In this document: positions 28,137 through 37,081 of the stretch, in pieces
Position numbering within the stretch: position 1 is the first letter of the stretch
Layout of the letters: every line of letters begins with the position of its first letter
NCBI GenBank assembly: GCA_027622375.1
Contig: JAQCAB010000006.1
Coordinates: forward strand, 1-64,000
Direction: 5' to 3'
DNA length: 64,000 bases
Source of the DNA: Bacteroidota bacterium
Lineage (GTDB): Bacteria; Bacteroidota; Ignavibacteria; UBA10030; UBA8401
The notes under the pieces: generated by a model
Told to the model about the DNA's origin: nothing
Databases searched by the model: none
What the model saw: the letters and a program-made list of their open reading frames with translations, nothing else
Position numbers and translations under genes: made by a program

Positions 28137-30632
28137 TTATATTTCTTTCCAATATAGAAAATCTTTTATATTACTCAATGCAGTTGGATCAATTCCACGA
28201 CGACCACCAAAAATAAACTTATTTTCACCCTTTCGGATTGATTTTTCTTTTGATTTCACATCCTTTTTAGCATTTACATCTTGAAGTGCTGATGACAACA
28301 AATTTCTTAATTCACCTTTATCAATTGATTGAGTTTTTTCTGCAGCACGAGTTTGTCCCATTTCTGCTACAATATTATCAATTCCTAATTTTGTATATGC
28401 TTCTTCTTTTGATGGAAATTTTTTAATAGCAGCTGAAAAAGATTCTACAGTTGCAGTTGGCTCGCCACCTAAAAATTGCAGCAAACCAAAATTAATATTT
28501 ATTCCACCATCTTTAACATCAACTTTTAAAGCTGAAGCGTAACTATTATAAGCATTTGCAGAATCACCTTTTAGCAAAAATACATTTCCACGATTATTTA
28601 AAGTTGCGGCCGAAGAATATTTTTTTAGAACTTCAATAGCTTCATCAAATCTTCCAACATTTGATAAAAGTTGAGATGCTTTTTGTGCTCCCTTTTCAGT
28701 ACCTTGATTTTTATATGAGGCAACTACAGTTTCAACTTGTTCTTTATAATTTGCAACAACACTATTTATATCTTCATTTAGTAAAATTGCAATTTTTTCA
28801 GCTGCTGGTGGCTCACTAAGTTTTACATTTGCTGCCAAGTTTGATGGAGGAAATTGCTCCCACGCTTTTCGAACATCTATTAAATCCAATTTTCCTTGAG
28901 AATCTACAGTTTTGTGATATCCTTCTGCGCCCATCGACCAAGCTTGAGTAAATGGTTTTCCAATAATTGTAGTTTCAAGTGGAATCCAAACTGTATTATC
29001 TTTTACAACATATTCTTTTTCATTCAAACTAATTCTCGATGCATTTTTAGCATTTACTCCGGTATCAAACATTATAAAAACATGATCCGAAGTGCCAATT
29101 AAAAATGTTCTAATACCAATATTTTCTAAACATGAAGCAAGTAAAACAGAACTATCATCGCAATCTCCAGCTTTATTTGCAAGAGTCTCACGTGGAAATT
29201 GAATATCATCCAATACATCTCCTTCAGCAACTCTCCATGGATCAACTACATAATTAATTTGAAATGCACGAATAGCATCCCAAATTGCCATTGCGTTAAT
29301 TAAATTTCGCGGAGCATCTGGATAAGATGTTTTATCTGGTTTTAAATTACCAACAACATATCTGGAAAAATTTTTAACTGCTTCATCATTTGGAGTTATA
29401 AAAGCACCAATTGCATTTGGTCTTGACCATGTTACACTATTGCGGCTATAAATTGTAACAGTTTTTGTGATGCTTCTATTTTTTTCTTGTCCATCTACAA
29501 CAAAAGTTATTTTACCTTGAACTTGAGCAACTGTATTATCTTTTACTTCCTGCAAAGCGATATTATCCAAAGTTGCTTTTACAGGGATTTCTTTTTTCTC
29601 TTTTGCTTTTAATAATGGAATAATTTCTTCAGATGCAAGTTGCATATATTTTGGAACCATCACAGATACTTTTATATTTTTTATATCAGTTTTGCCAGTA
29701 TTCTCAATTGTCATATTCCCAATCGGATTATACGCATAATAATTAAATTGAGCTGGAAATAAATTTTCAACTTTAAATTCTGATATTTCCAATTCTGGTG
29801 GAATGTATGCTGATATTTTTTTTGCACCTTTTGTATCTGTTGATACATCAAGTCTGCTACCGGTAAATCCAACAACTTTATATTCTGGGAAAGAAACAAA
29901 TTGCGAACGCAAATCATCAATCGATCCTTGAATTGTAACATCAAGCATTGCAATATCACCTTCGATGTAGCGAACTTTTAATTTTTTAATCATTGCAATT
30001 TTTGTTGGAAGTCTTTTTTCTTCTTCTAATAATGATGCATCATTAACACCAAGTAATGCGAGTTGAATTACAATTGGCTTATCTTTCATTTCTTTTAATT
30101 TCTTATCGATCTTTGCAACAACATCTGATGCTAATTTTTTTCCTAATTCCTCAAGAGATTTTGATGCTGATCTAGATTTCGATTGATCTTTTGCTTTTGC
30201 ATCAGCACTTGTTACTGCAAGAATTTCTCCAACATCAGTTAAAATAATTTTTACAGAACCATCGGCCATATAGTCAGCATATTTAGTTCCGTAAACTTCA
30301 ATATCTCCACCAAAATTAGTTTGAACTCCACCAGAAATAATTATTTCTGCGCCAAATCTTTTACCGAGCGCTTTTGCTTTTGCAGGATTCGTTAAATCAA
30401 GTGAAAGGTCACGTGCTAATACTTCTCCAAACTGCGCTTTATCAACTAGACGATATCCTTTTTCCAAAAGTGCTTCTTCAATTTTGCTGACAACTTTTTT
30501 TGCAGAAGTAGATTGATCATCTATTTTTTCGTCAACAACAACCATCACTCTTGGCAAATCAATATCCTGTGAAGTTACGATTGTAAAGATGCTTAAAACT
30601 AAAACAATTGTTTTTGTAATTATATTTTTCAT
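28137..30632 (-). CDS. Secreted CsgG/FlgT-like protein with transglutaminase-like and TPR parts
   Basis: An 831-residue periplasmic or surface protein with a signal peptide (about 1-21, ending VTSQ). Residues about 25-180 resemble CsgG/LpoB/FlgT-type domains (KGYRLVDKAQF; KRFGAEIIISGGV). A beta-rich middle follows. Around residues 430-530 there is a transglutaminase-like core: C491 in AGDCDDSS, H517 in TSDHVFIMF and D523 nearby could form the triad. TPR-like helices (about 670-780) lie before a charged tail. Such cores can be protease or crosslinking enzymes, or inactive. It lies 13 bp after the second CsgG-like gene. Function unknown. Confidence 0.75.
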   Translation of the reverse strand: MKNIITKTIVLVLSIFTIVTSQDIDLPRVMVVVDEKIDDQSTSAKKVVSKIEEALLEKGYRLVDKAQFGEVLARDLSLDLTNPAKAKALGKRFGAEIIISGGVQTNFGGDIEVYGTKYADYMADGSVKIILTDVGEILAVTSADAKAKDQSKSRSASKSLEELGKKLASDVVAKIDKKLKEMKDKPIVIQLALLGVNDASLLEEEKRLPTKIAMIKKLKVRYIEGDIAMLDVTIQGSIDDLRSQFVSFPEYKVVGFTGSRLDVSTDTKGAKKISAYIPPELEISEFKVENLFPAQFNYYAYNPIGNMTIENTGKTDIKNIKVSVMVPKYMQLASEEIIPLLKAKEKKEIPVKATLDNIALQEVKDNTVAQVQGKITFVVDGQEKNRSITKTVTIYSRNSVTWSRPNAIGAFITPNDEAVKNFSRYVVGNLKPDKTSYPDAPRNLINAMAIWDAIRAFQINYVVDPWRVAEGDVLDDIQFPRETLANKAGDCDDSSVLLASCLENIGIRTFLIGTSDHVFIMFDTGVNAKNASRISLNEKEYVVKDNTVWIPLETTIIGKPFTQAWSMGAEGYHKTVDSQGKLDLIDVRKAWEQFPPSNLAANVKLSEPPAAEKIAILLNEDINSVVANYKEQVETVVASYKNQGTEKGAQKASQLLSNVGRFDEAIEVLKKYSSAATLNNRGNVFLLKGDSANAYNSYASALKVDVKDGGININFGLLQFLGGEPTATVESFSAAIKKFPSKEEAYTKLGIDNIVAEMGQTRAAEKTQSIDKGELRNLLSSALQDVNAKKDVKSKEKSIRKGENKFIFGGRRGIDPTALSNIKDFLYWKEI

Positions 30633-30645
30633 AGCTAACTCCTTT

Positions 30646-31392
30646 TTATTTTATTTTTGATAAAATTGTTTTCACTTGTTGGACTTTTTCTTTTGCTGGT
30701 AAATAATTTGGTGATTTTGAAGATGCATCTTGATAAAGCTTTAATGCTTTTTGATAACCTGCTTTTGCTTTTACTAAATCTCCTGATTTTTCTTTATACC
30801 GAGCTTCATCTTCTAAAGCAATTGCTTCAGAAAAAGAAACATATGCTTCAAAGTTTCCTTCTAATTCTGCATCAAGATAATCTTCTTCTTCTGAAGTAAG
30901 CTTTACATTTAAATCTTTTGCAACACTTTTAGCAATTGATCTAAGTAAAGTTACAAATTGTCTCACATCTCCAGTTTCTTCTTCGGCATTAATTGTTTCT
31001 CCAGTTTCAGTTCTAACAATTCTGACATCAATTCTAATTTCATCTTCATCAGATTTTGTGAAAGAACCAAACATCATATTTTTTGCGCCGAGCAATTTTC
31101 CAATTTTTTGTGTAGATGATTCATCGAGGATTCCAGTTTCCTGTAAATTCATTTCGTCAATTATACTTTTGATTCTATTTCGTTCAACTAATTTTAAACC
31201 TTTAATTTTAGACATTTCTGAAGACATCATATCTGCAAGACCTTTACTTAGCGGTTGCATTTTTTCGCGGTCAAGAAGACAATTATTTTCAAAATTTAAA
31301 ATTGCCATTGTCTGTTGTTGTTTGTCTTGCGAGATTGCAAAATTAAATATTATCAAAAAACTGAAAAATAATTTTTTATAATTTTTGGACAT
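30646..31392 (-). CDS. CsgG-like lipoprotein-family protein with TPR-like tail
   Basis: A 248-residue exported protein. I prefer the ATG at 31392 because AAGGA lies 7 nt before it; an in-frame ATG at 31407 is possible. A signal peptide ends NFAISQ. Residues about 25-165 form a CsgG-type domain (MAILNFEN; GLADMMSSEM; GLKLVERNRI; KIGKLLGAKNMMFGS). A TPR-like helical hairpin region (about 180-248) follows. It lacks a lipobox Cys, unlike E. coli CsgG. It is clearly paralogous to the CsgG domain of the gene at 37081-38442, sharing LNFEN, KGLA, VER and ETG at equal spacing. Confidence 0.8.
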   Translation of the reverse strand: MSKNYKKLFFSFLIIFNFAISQDKQQQTMAILNFENNCLLDREKMQPLSKGLADMMSSEMSKIKGLKLVERNRIKSIIDEMNLQETGILDESSTQKIGKLLGAKNMMFGSFTKSDEDEIRIDVRIVRTETGETINAEEETGDVRQFVTLLRSIAKSVAKDLNVKLTSEEEDYLDAELEGNFEAYVSFSEAIALEDEARYKEKSGDLVKAKAGYQKALKLYQDASSKSPNYLPAKEKVQQVKTILSKIK

Positions 31393-31415
31393 TAGTTTTT
31401 CCTTCATAAATATTT

Positions 31416-32678
31416 TTATAATGAAACCTTTAGACCAAAACCAAAATCAACTCCTGATGCGTTATACTCAGTTCCTTCAACCACTAATTTACCATTTCCT
31501 AATTTAGTTGCCAACATTATAACAATCCAATCAGTAACGGGATAAGTTATATCAACTCCATAATTTAGCATATTAACATTGCCTGTTTTCATTATTTTAT
31601 CACCAAGTGGAAATTGATCTTCTGTGTGGAATTTATATTCCAAACTTCCATTTATTGTAAAAATTTGCGCCGGACTCCAACTAATATTGTATTGGAATTC
31701 AAGTTGAGTAGCGCTCGGATATTCTGTTGGAGTATTTAAAGAATCAGAACTAAAAATTTTATTTTTTAATCGAAATCTAGCTTTTAACAATGCAAGATTA
31801 TTTGTTGGACCAAACTTCTGTGAAAATAAAAATAATCCATTAATACGAGCTCCGGTTTGAAAAGTATTTTTTTCATTAATTTGATCGGGCAAATAATATG
31901 AAAATGTTACATCACTTGAGAAACGTTGATCTTTATTTACAGATATATAATTAACTCCACTATTAAAAGAAAATTCTTCACCAGGGTTGTAATCAACTTT
32001 TGGTTTTGCAGCACTTGTGTCCAAAATATCAATTTGAACCGGCTCGAAAGTACTTTTAAAAGTTCCTGATGCGCCAAAACCGAGAACGATTCTGCGTGAA
32101 TATGAATAAGCATAAGTCAATCCTAAATTTGTATTTACACCTTGACCGGTTGATGGAACGCGAAATCCTAAACCAGCTTGCGAAATCATTTTTGAAACTT
32201 TGAATTGATCGGTTGATAATTTTTTAATTCCAGTTGGTAAATTTATTCCTCCATTAATCCAAAGTTTATCATTAGGCGCTACATACGAAAGTGAAACTCG
32301 AGTATCCGACATTCCTTCCATCTCATTTGCAGGTTGATCCAAAGAAGTTGTTTTTCCAGAAGTATCTACTACAACTTCAGGCGCTTTACTTTTTGATGTG
32401 ACAAGAGAACTATTAATAGTTATCAATAATCTATTTGTAATTGGAATTGAAGTTGAAATTGGAGTTGAAACTTGAGTCACATCAGTATTATTATCACTTG
32501 AATCAGTCAACTTCCAAGTTTGCGAAACAAAAGACAAATTTAATCCACGAACGTTTTTAAAAAGTAAACGCTCGTCATATTTTGGACCTTTTAATTGACC
32601 AATCAAATTATTCATATTAATTATGCATAAAGTTAAAATAATATAGAACGATTTGAATTTGTTAGTTGTATTCAGCAT
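31416..32678 (-). CDS. Predicted outer-membrane beta-barrel protein
   Basis: A 420-residue exported protein. ATG at 32678 is preferred; GTG at 32681 is also in frame. The signal peptide ends near NLIGQ. The mature protein consists of alternating strands with many Ser, Thr, Asn and aromatic residues and no TM helices. It includes a recognisable barrel-type phrase (GINLPTGIKKLST) and closes with a C-terminal strand ending in LKVSL. These are traits of outer-membrane barrels of the transporter/phenol-degradation-like type. It is placed 5 bp from the T9SS cargo gene and 23 bp before the CsgG-like gene. The substrate is unknown. Confidence 0.65.
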   Translation of the reverse strand: MLNTTNKFKSFYIILTLCIINMNNLIGQLKGPKYDERLLFKNVRGLNLSFVSQTWKLTDSSDNNTDVTQVSTPISTSIPITNRLLITINSSLVTSKSKAPEVVVDTSGKTTSLDQPANEMEGMSDTRVSLSYVAPNDKLWINGGINLPTGIKKLSTDQFKVSKMISQAGLGFRVPSTGQGVNTNLGLTYAYSYSRRIVLGFGASGTFKSTFEPVQIDILDTSAAKPKVDYNPGEEFSFNSGVNYISVNKDQRFSSDVTFSYYLPDQINEKNTFQTGARINGLFLFSQKFGPTNNLALLKARFRLKNKIFSSDSLNTPTEYPSATQLEFQYNISWSPAQIFTINGSLEYKFHTEDQFPLGDKIMKTGNVNMLNYGVDITYPVTDWIVIMLATKLGNGKLVVEGTEYNASGVDFGFGLKVSL

Positions 32679-32683
32679 CACAT

Positions 32684-35600
32684 TTATTTGATTAATAACA
32701 TTTTCTTAGATGATAAATAATTGCCTGATTTTATTTGATAAAAATAGATTCCAGCACTTACACTTTCACCAACTTCATTTTTGCCATCCCAAAAAGTTTT
32801 ATAATTACCAATTTTTTGTTCTTGACTTACTAATACTTTTACTTTCTGTCCGAGTGAATTGTATATCACAAGATTTACATGTCCGCTGTATGAAAGTGAA
32901 TATTGAATTGAAGTTTGTGGATTAAAAGGATTTGGATAATTCTGTAACAAATGATAATCTGGCGGATTTAATGGAACTCCATCAGAATTATTTATTATAA
33001 AACCTTCTCGACCGACAAGTAATTTAAAATTTCTTGTTAATTCATTTTTTCGGAATTTAAAAATGTAACCTGAATTTTTAATATCGAATAATCGTTCTTC
33101 AGTTTTATCTAAAAGTAAAATTTTAAATCCTTCTGGCAAATCTTTTTCGATCTCGCAAATTATTTTTGATTCGAGCAAATTAAAGTTTGTTGAAACTTCA
33201 AAATTCCAAAATGCTCCTTCATCAGCTACTGGTCTAATATCAGAAGAATAAATTCCATTATTCTCATTCCACTCATTTTTACGAAAAGCAAGTTGAATAT
33301 AATTTGATGGCGAAGCTGGTGGTTCAGAAAAATCAAATTCATCTTTTGCAACTTTTGCATTCGGATTCATTCCAATAAAATTATCTTCATCAGTTGCAAT
33401 AAGTGAAAGCGCACGCAATCTTACACTCCAATTTGAATTTGTAATTTTTGTGCCGGGATCATTTTTTGGTGTGCCAACTTTTGCAGGATTTATTAAAACT
33501 TTTAAAATGTTATTAGTTAAATTTTTTACCCAATATCCTTCAAAAGGTAACATGTTTGTTGTAACAGCTTCATATCTAGTTTTATTCCAACGCCATAATT
33601 TATTTTCAATTCCTGAATCAATTTTTGAATTTTCCCAACTTACTGTGTATGGAAAAGGATTGCCAATCAAATTATAACCGGGATATAAAATTAATTCATG
33701 ATAACCTGTTGTTGATGATAATGTTGCATTGCCAAAATTAATTGACTTCTCTCCTTTTGTGATTAGCCAATAACCATCTCCTCTATTAAAGTTTGAAAAT
33801 ATCGGATTTGGAAATTCTAAAAAAGTTTGTTTATCCGCTGCCCATTTAAACAATCTCCAATTTACAGGATTTATTGTTCCTAAATCTTTTAATACTTGAG
33901 AAATATTAAATGAATTTAAATCATACGGAATTGTAAAAAGCATATATCTTTCATTCAAAGTTTGTTGTGGCATCTTAACTTCAAAATTTTGTTTTGATGA
34001 AACCATATTCAACAAAAATGTCAAATTAGATTTTGCAAAAATTCCTCCCAACATTTCTCCAGTATTTGCTACTTTATAATTTGGTGTTTCACTCCAGATA
34101 TCCATATCACCCAATAAAATTATATTTCCCTTCCCAATTTGAGAGACACCAATTAAAGTTGGACGAAGTGAATCAGGTTGTTTTGTAGAATTGTTAATTG
34201 TAAAAGTTGTAGATTCACCACGTAAAAAGATACTTGCTTTCCCTTCCTGAACTTTTATATTTGTGCTTCCAAAAAATATTAATGTGTCAACATTTTTTAA
34301 AAAAGGATGAGCTTTATTTATAAATTGCCTTGCCAAAATATTCCGTGGATTTCCTTGATAAGCTAAAGTAGAATCAACAATATAAGTATCTGTTTGAATT
34401 GAAAGACCTGTACTATCTTTTAAATCTGCCTTCCAACGAAAATCATTTAAAATCTCATTCAAATAAATATTTCCTTGATTTGTTGAAGCATCAGCCAACA
34501 TCACAATTGTACCACCTCGTGAAACAAATTTTTGAATTGCTAAAATCTCACTTTGACTATATTTTTTTGCTGGAGGTGGAAGAATAATTAATTCAAATCC
34601 TGTTGTATCAAAAGCAGTTTGATTATAAGTAACTTGCATTCCACTTTCGGTTAAAGTTTTTATCAATCCCGAAAAATGCTTTGGAACTGTAATTGATATA
34701 TCTGGTAGATTTATTCCGTGTAAAGAATCAATTAATATTTTTTTTGCAACAACTGCTCTTGCAATTCCTTTTCCATTTAAAACATATTTCACATTTTTAA
34801 AATCAGGATCATTTGTAGTGAAATAAATATTTGTTGCTAAAACACCTGCAGTTAATGGTTGAAATTTTATAGATTGAGAACTTTCAGCTCGTGGTTGAAT
34901 TGTTATTGTTTGATTTTTTTTAGCATAAAAATCTTTTGCATTATCTGCTGAATCAAGTCTAATTATCAAATCTTGCGAACCAACGTTTTTAAATGGAAGC
35001 AAAATTGTCTTGGCTTCACCAATTGACGCAGAACCAATATCAATAGTTGATTTTTGAATTAATACTGCAGGTTCGCTAGAATAAAATTCAGTATAGGCAC
35101 CACTTTTTGTTGCTAAATAAAATTGGAATTTGTTTTTTTCAGATGAAATGATTCTATCAATTTCTCCAAGAGTTGAATCAGCACTTGTTTGAATCCAGCT
35201 TGTTCCAAAATTCTTACTGAAAAAAGTTTTGTTTGAACTCGACACATATGCATAATTTTTATTTTTTTTATCGATTACTACCGCGCTTGCATTTAAATTT
35301 GTTGAAGTCCAATTTCCGTAATTTGTAGTTACATACATCAACTCTTTTTTAGATAAATCATGCCTTGTAATATAAACTAAAGAATCAACATTTGAGGAAG
35401 TATGAATTCTATAAGTGTAAACAGGATTACCAAATGAATTTGTTGTAGGTAGATTGCCAGTAATATCAATCCAAGTTGTTCCCAAATCATTACTCATCCA
35501 AACACTTTGATTTGCTGCAAAAATAGTTTTGTCGAAGTAAGAATGAAATCCTAAGGCTGTTCTTGTTGACGAACGAATAAAATTAGCTGGTAAATTTAAT

Positions 35601-37081
35601 TTTTGCCAACTTGCTCCACCATTAATAGAATATTGAGATTCTGTTCTTGGACTATGAACAATTATATTGTTTGGATTTTTATTTGAGATTGAAAGGCTGC
35701 CTCTAAAATTTTGATTTACATATTCATTATTGACAGCCGGTATAATTAATCTATTCCAAGATTCACCTCCATTAATTGATTTATAAACATCTAATCTGTT
35801 CATCGCATAAATTATAGATGCATTTGTTAGATCAATTTGAAAATTTTTAACAAACGGATCTTCCAAGCCAGAATTCATTGTTCGCCAAGAAGTTCCAAAA
35901 TCAATCGAGCGATACACTCCTCCACCTTGAGATGATATATATAATGTATCTCCATTTTTTGATGGTGCAAATTTTGTAACATCAAGAAAATTCAATCCAA
36001 CATTTTTACGTTCCCAGGAATTCCCTTTTGTTGAAGAGTAATAAACACCATCAGAGGTTCCAACAAAAATTGTTGCTGGCAAATTTTGAGGAATATAAAA
36101 ACATTGAGTATAAATTGTCTGCTTAAATTTTGATTCCCATGATTGAAAAGTTCCTTGTAAAATTGAAGATCGATATAATCCACCTCTACTTGGATACACA
36201 AAATTGCTATTTAATGTTGGAAGAGTTGCCATGTATAAATTATTTGGCCCACCGGGATCCAGTGAATTATCTGAAACCATTGAAAGTTGTTTTACAATAC
36301 TATCTCTATTTTCTAATCCTAAATTTAATGATATCCAACTTCCACCACGTGATAAGGAAAAATAAGCACCATCATCAGTCCCCATAAGCACAGAGTTTGA
36401 AAAATTTGCATCTTGCGAAATAACAATTGTATTTACTCTTTTTTTAGGATGACTAACTTCCAATGTGCTAAAATTACTATTAATATTTTGCCAATTACTA
36501 CCTCTATCGGTTGATTGAAAAATTCCAGCACCATTTGTTCCAATAAAAATTAAAGAATCTTTTACAGGATCAATTGCAATAGATAAAATTAGCAATGCTT
36601 CAGATTGCAATCCATTATTTACAAGTTCCCAATTTACAAATCCATCAAGCGAACGTGCAACACCATTAAATCCTGTACCATTTAATCCAGCAAAAATTAT
36701 ATTCGGATTTTTTTTAGAAATTGCAATCGTTTGTACATTACCAATCAGAGTAGTATTTGACCAATTTTTTCCACCATCAGCACTTTTATACAAGCCATTA
36801 TTAGTACCTGCATAAGCTATTTGTTGATTTGCGGGATTGAAGGCAAAACAATTTACAGTAACATTTGTAAGATTTGTCGCTAGCCAATTATTTGCTTGTG
36901 TTGTGGAATAAAAAATCCCTTTTTCTTTTACACCAATTAAAATCATCTCGGCACTTGTTGTGCCACCAATTGCTGTAATATCGCCACCAGTTGGTCCAAC
37001 AAAATTTTTTGTTCCAAATTGAGAAATCGCAATTGAGGAAAACAAAAATAAAATTAAAATATTTAAAAAAACTTTTCTCAT
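32684..37081 (-). CDS. Giant T9SS-secreted beta-propeller protein
   Basis: A 1465-residue exported protein. After a signal peptide (to about residue 20, IAISQ) come repeated BNR/sortilin-like units (for example GLYKSADGGKNW, GIFQSTDRGSNW, GVYRSIDFGTSW) over about residues 30-670, making one or two beta-propellers. Then follows an immunoglobulin-like choice-of-anchor-D/ASH-type domain (about 680-780; DIGSASIGEAKTI), and a Rossmann-like segment (about 790-1030; ELIILPP, RGGTIVMLADAS) similar to GldG/IFT52-type GIFT domains. A final domain precedes the type IX sorting CTD (about 1380-1465), with NYPNPFNPQTSI, then VSAGIYFYQI and a Lys near the end. Its stop-start overlap couples it to the upstream CsgG-like lipoprotein gene. 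Confidence 0.85.
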   Translation of the reverse strand: MRKVFLNILILFLFSSIAISQFGTKNFVGPTGGDITAIGGTTSAEMILIGVKEKGIFYSTTQANNWLATNLTNVTVNCFAFNPANQQIAYAGTNNGLYKSADGGKNWSNTTLIGNVQTIAISKKNPNIIFAGLNGTGFNGVARSLDGFVNWELVNNGLQSEALLILSIAIDPVKDSLIFIGTNGAGIFQSTDRGSNWQNINSNFSTLEVSHPKKRVNTIVISQDANFSNSVLMGTDDGAYFSLSRGGSWISLNLGLENRDSIVKQLSMVSDNSLDPGGPNNLYMATLPTLNSNFVYPSRGGLYRSSILQGTFQSWESKFKQTIYTQCFYIPQNLPATIFVGTSDGVYYSSTKGNSWERKNVGLNFLDVTKFAPSKNGDTLYISSQGGGVYRSIDFGTSWRTMNSGLEDPFVKNFQIDLTNASIIYAMNRLDVYKSINGGESWNRLIIPAVNNEYVNQNFRGSLSISNKNPNNIIVHSPRTESQYSINGGASWQKLNLPANFIRSSTRTALGFHSYFDKTIFAANQSVWMSNDLGTTWIDITGNLPTTNSFGNPVYTYRIHTSSNVDSLVYITRHDLSKKELMYVTTNYGNWTSTNLNASAVVIDKKNKNYAYVSSSNKTFFSKNFGTSWIQTSADSTLGEIDRIISSEKNKFQFYLATKSGAYTEFYSSEPAVLIQKSTIDIGSASIGEAKTILLPFKNVGSQDLIIRLDSADNAKDFYAKKNQTITIQPRAESSQSIKFQPLTAGVLATNIYFTTNDPDFKNVKYVLNGKGIARAVVAKKILIDSLHGINLPDISITVPKHFSGLIKTLTESGMQVTYNQTAFDTTGFELIILPPPAKKYSQSEILAIQKFVSRGGTIVMLADASTNQGNIYLNEILNDFRWKADLKDSTGLSIQTDTYIVDSTLAYQGNPRNILARQFINKAHPFLKNVDTLIFFGSTNIKVQEGKASIFLRGESTTFTINNSTKQPDSLRPTLIGVSQIGKGNIILLGDMDIWSETPNYKVANTGEMLGGIFAKSNLTFLLNMVSSKQNFEVKMPQQTLNERYMLFTIPYDLNSFNISQVLKDLGTINPVNWRLFKWAADKQTFLEFPNPIFSNFNRGDGYWLITKGEKSINFGNATLSSTTGYHELILYPGYNLIGNPFPYTVSWENSKIDSGIENKLWRWNKTRYEAVTTNMLPFEGYWVKNLTNNILKVLINPAKVGTPKNDPGTKITNSNWSVRLRALSLIATDEDNFIGMNPNAKVAKDEFDFSEPPASPSNYIQLAFRKNEWNENNGIYSSDIRPVADEGAFWNFEVSTNFNLLESKIICEIEKDLPEGFKILLLDKTEERLFDIKNSGYIFKFRKNELTRNFKLLVGREGFIINNSDGVPLNPPDYHLLQNYPNPFNPQTSIQYSLSYSGHVNLVIYNSLGQKVKVLVSQEQKIGNYKTFWDGKNEVGESVSAGIYFYQIKSGNYLSSKKMLLIK

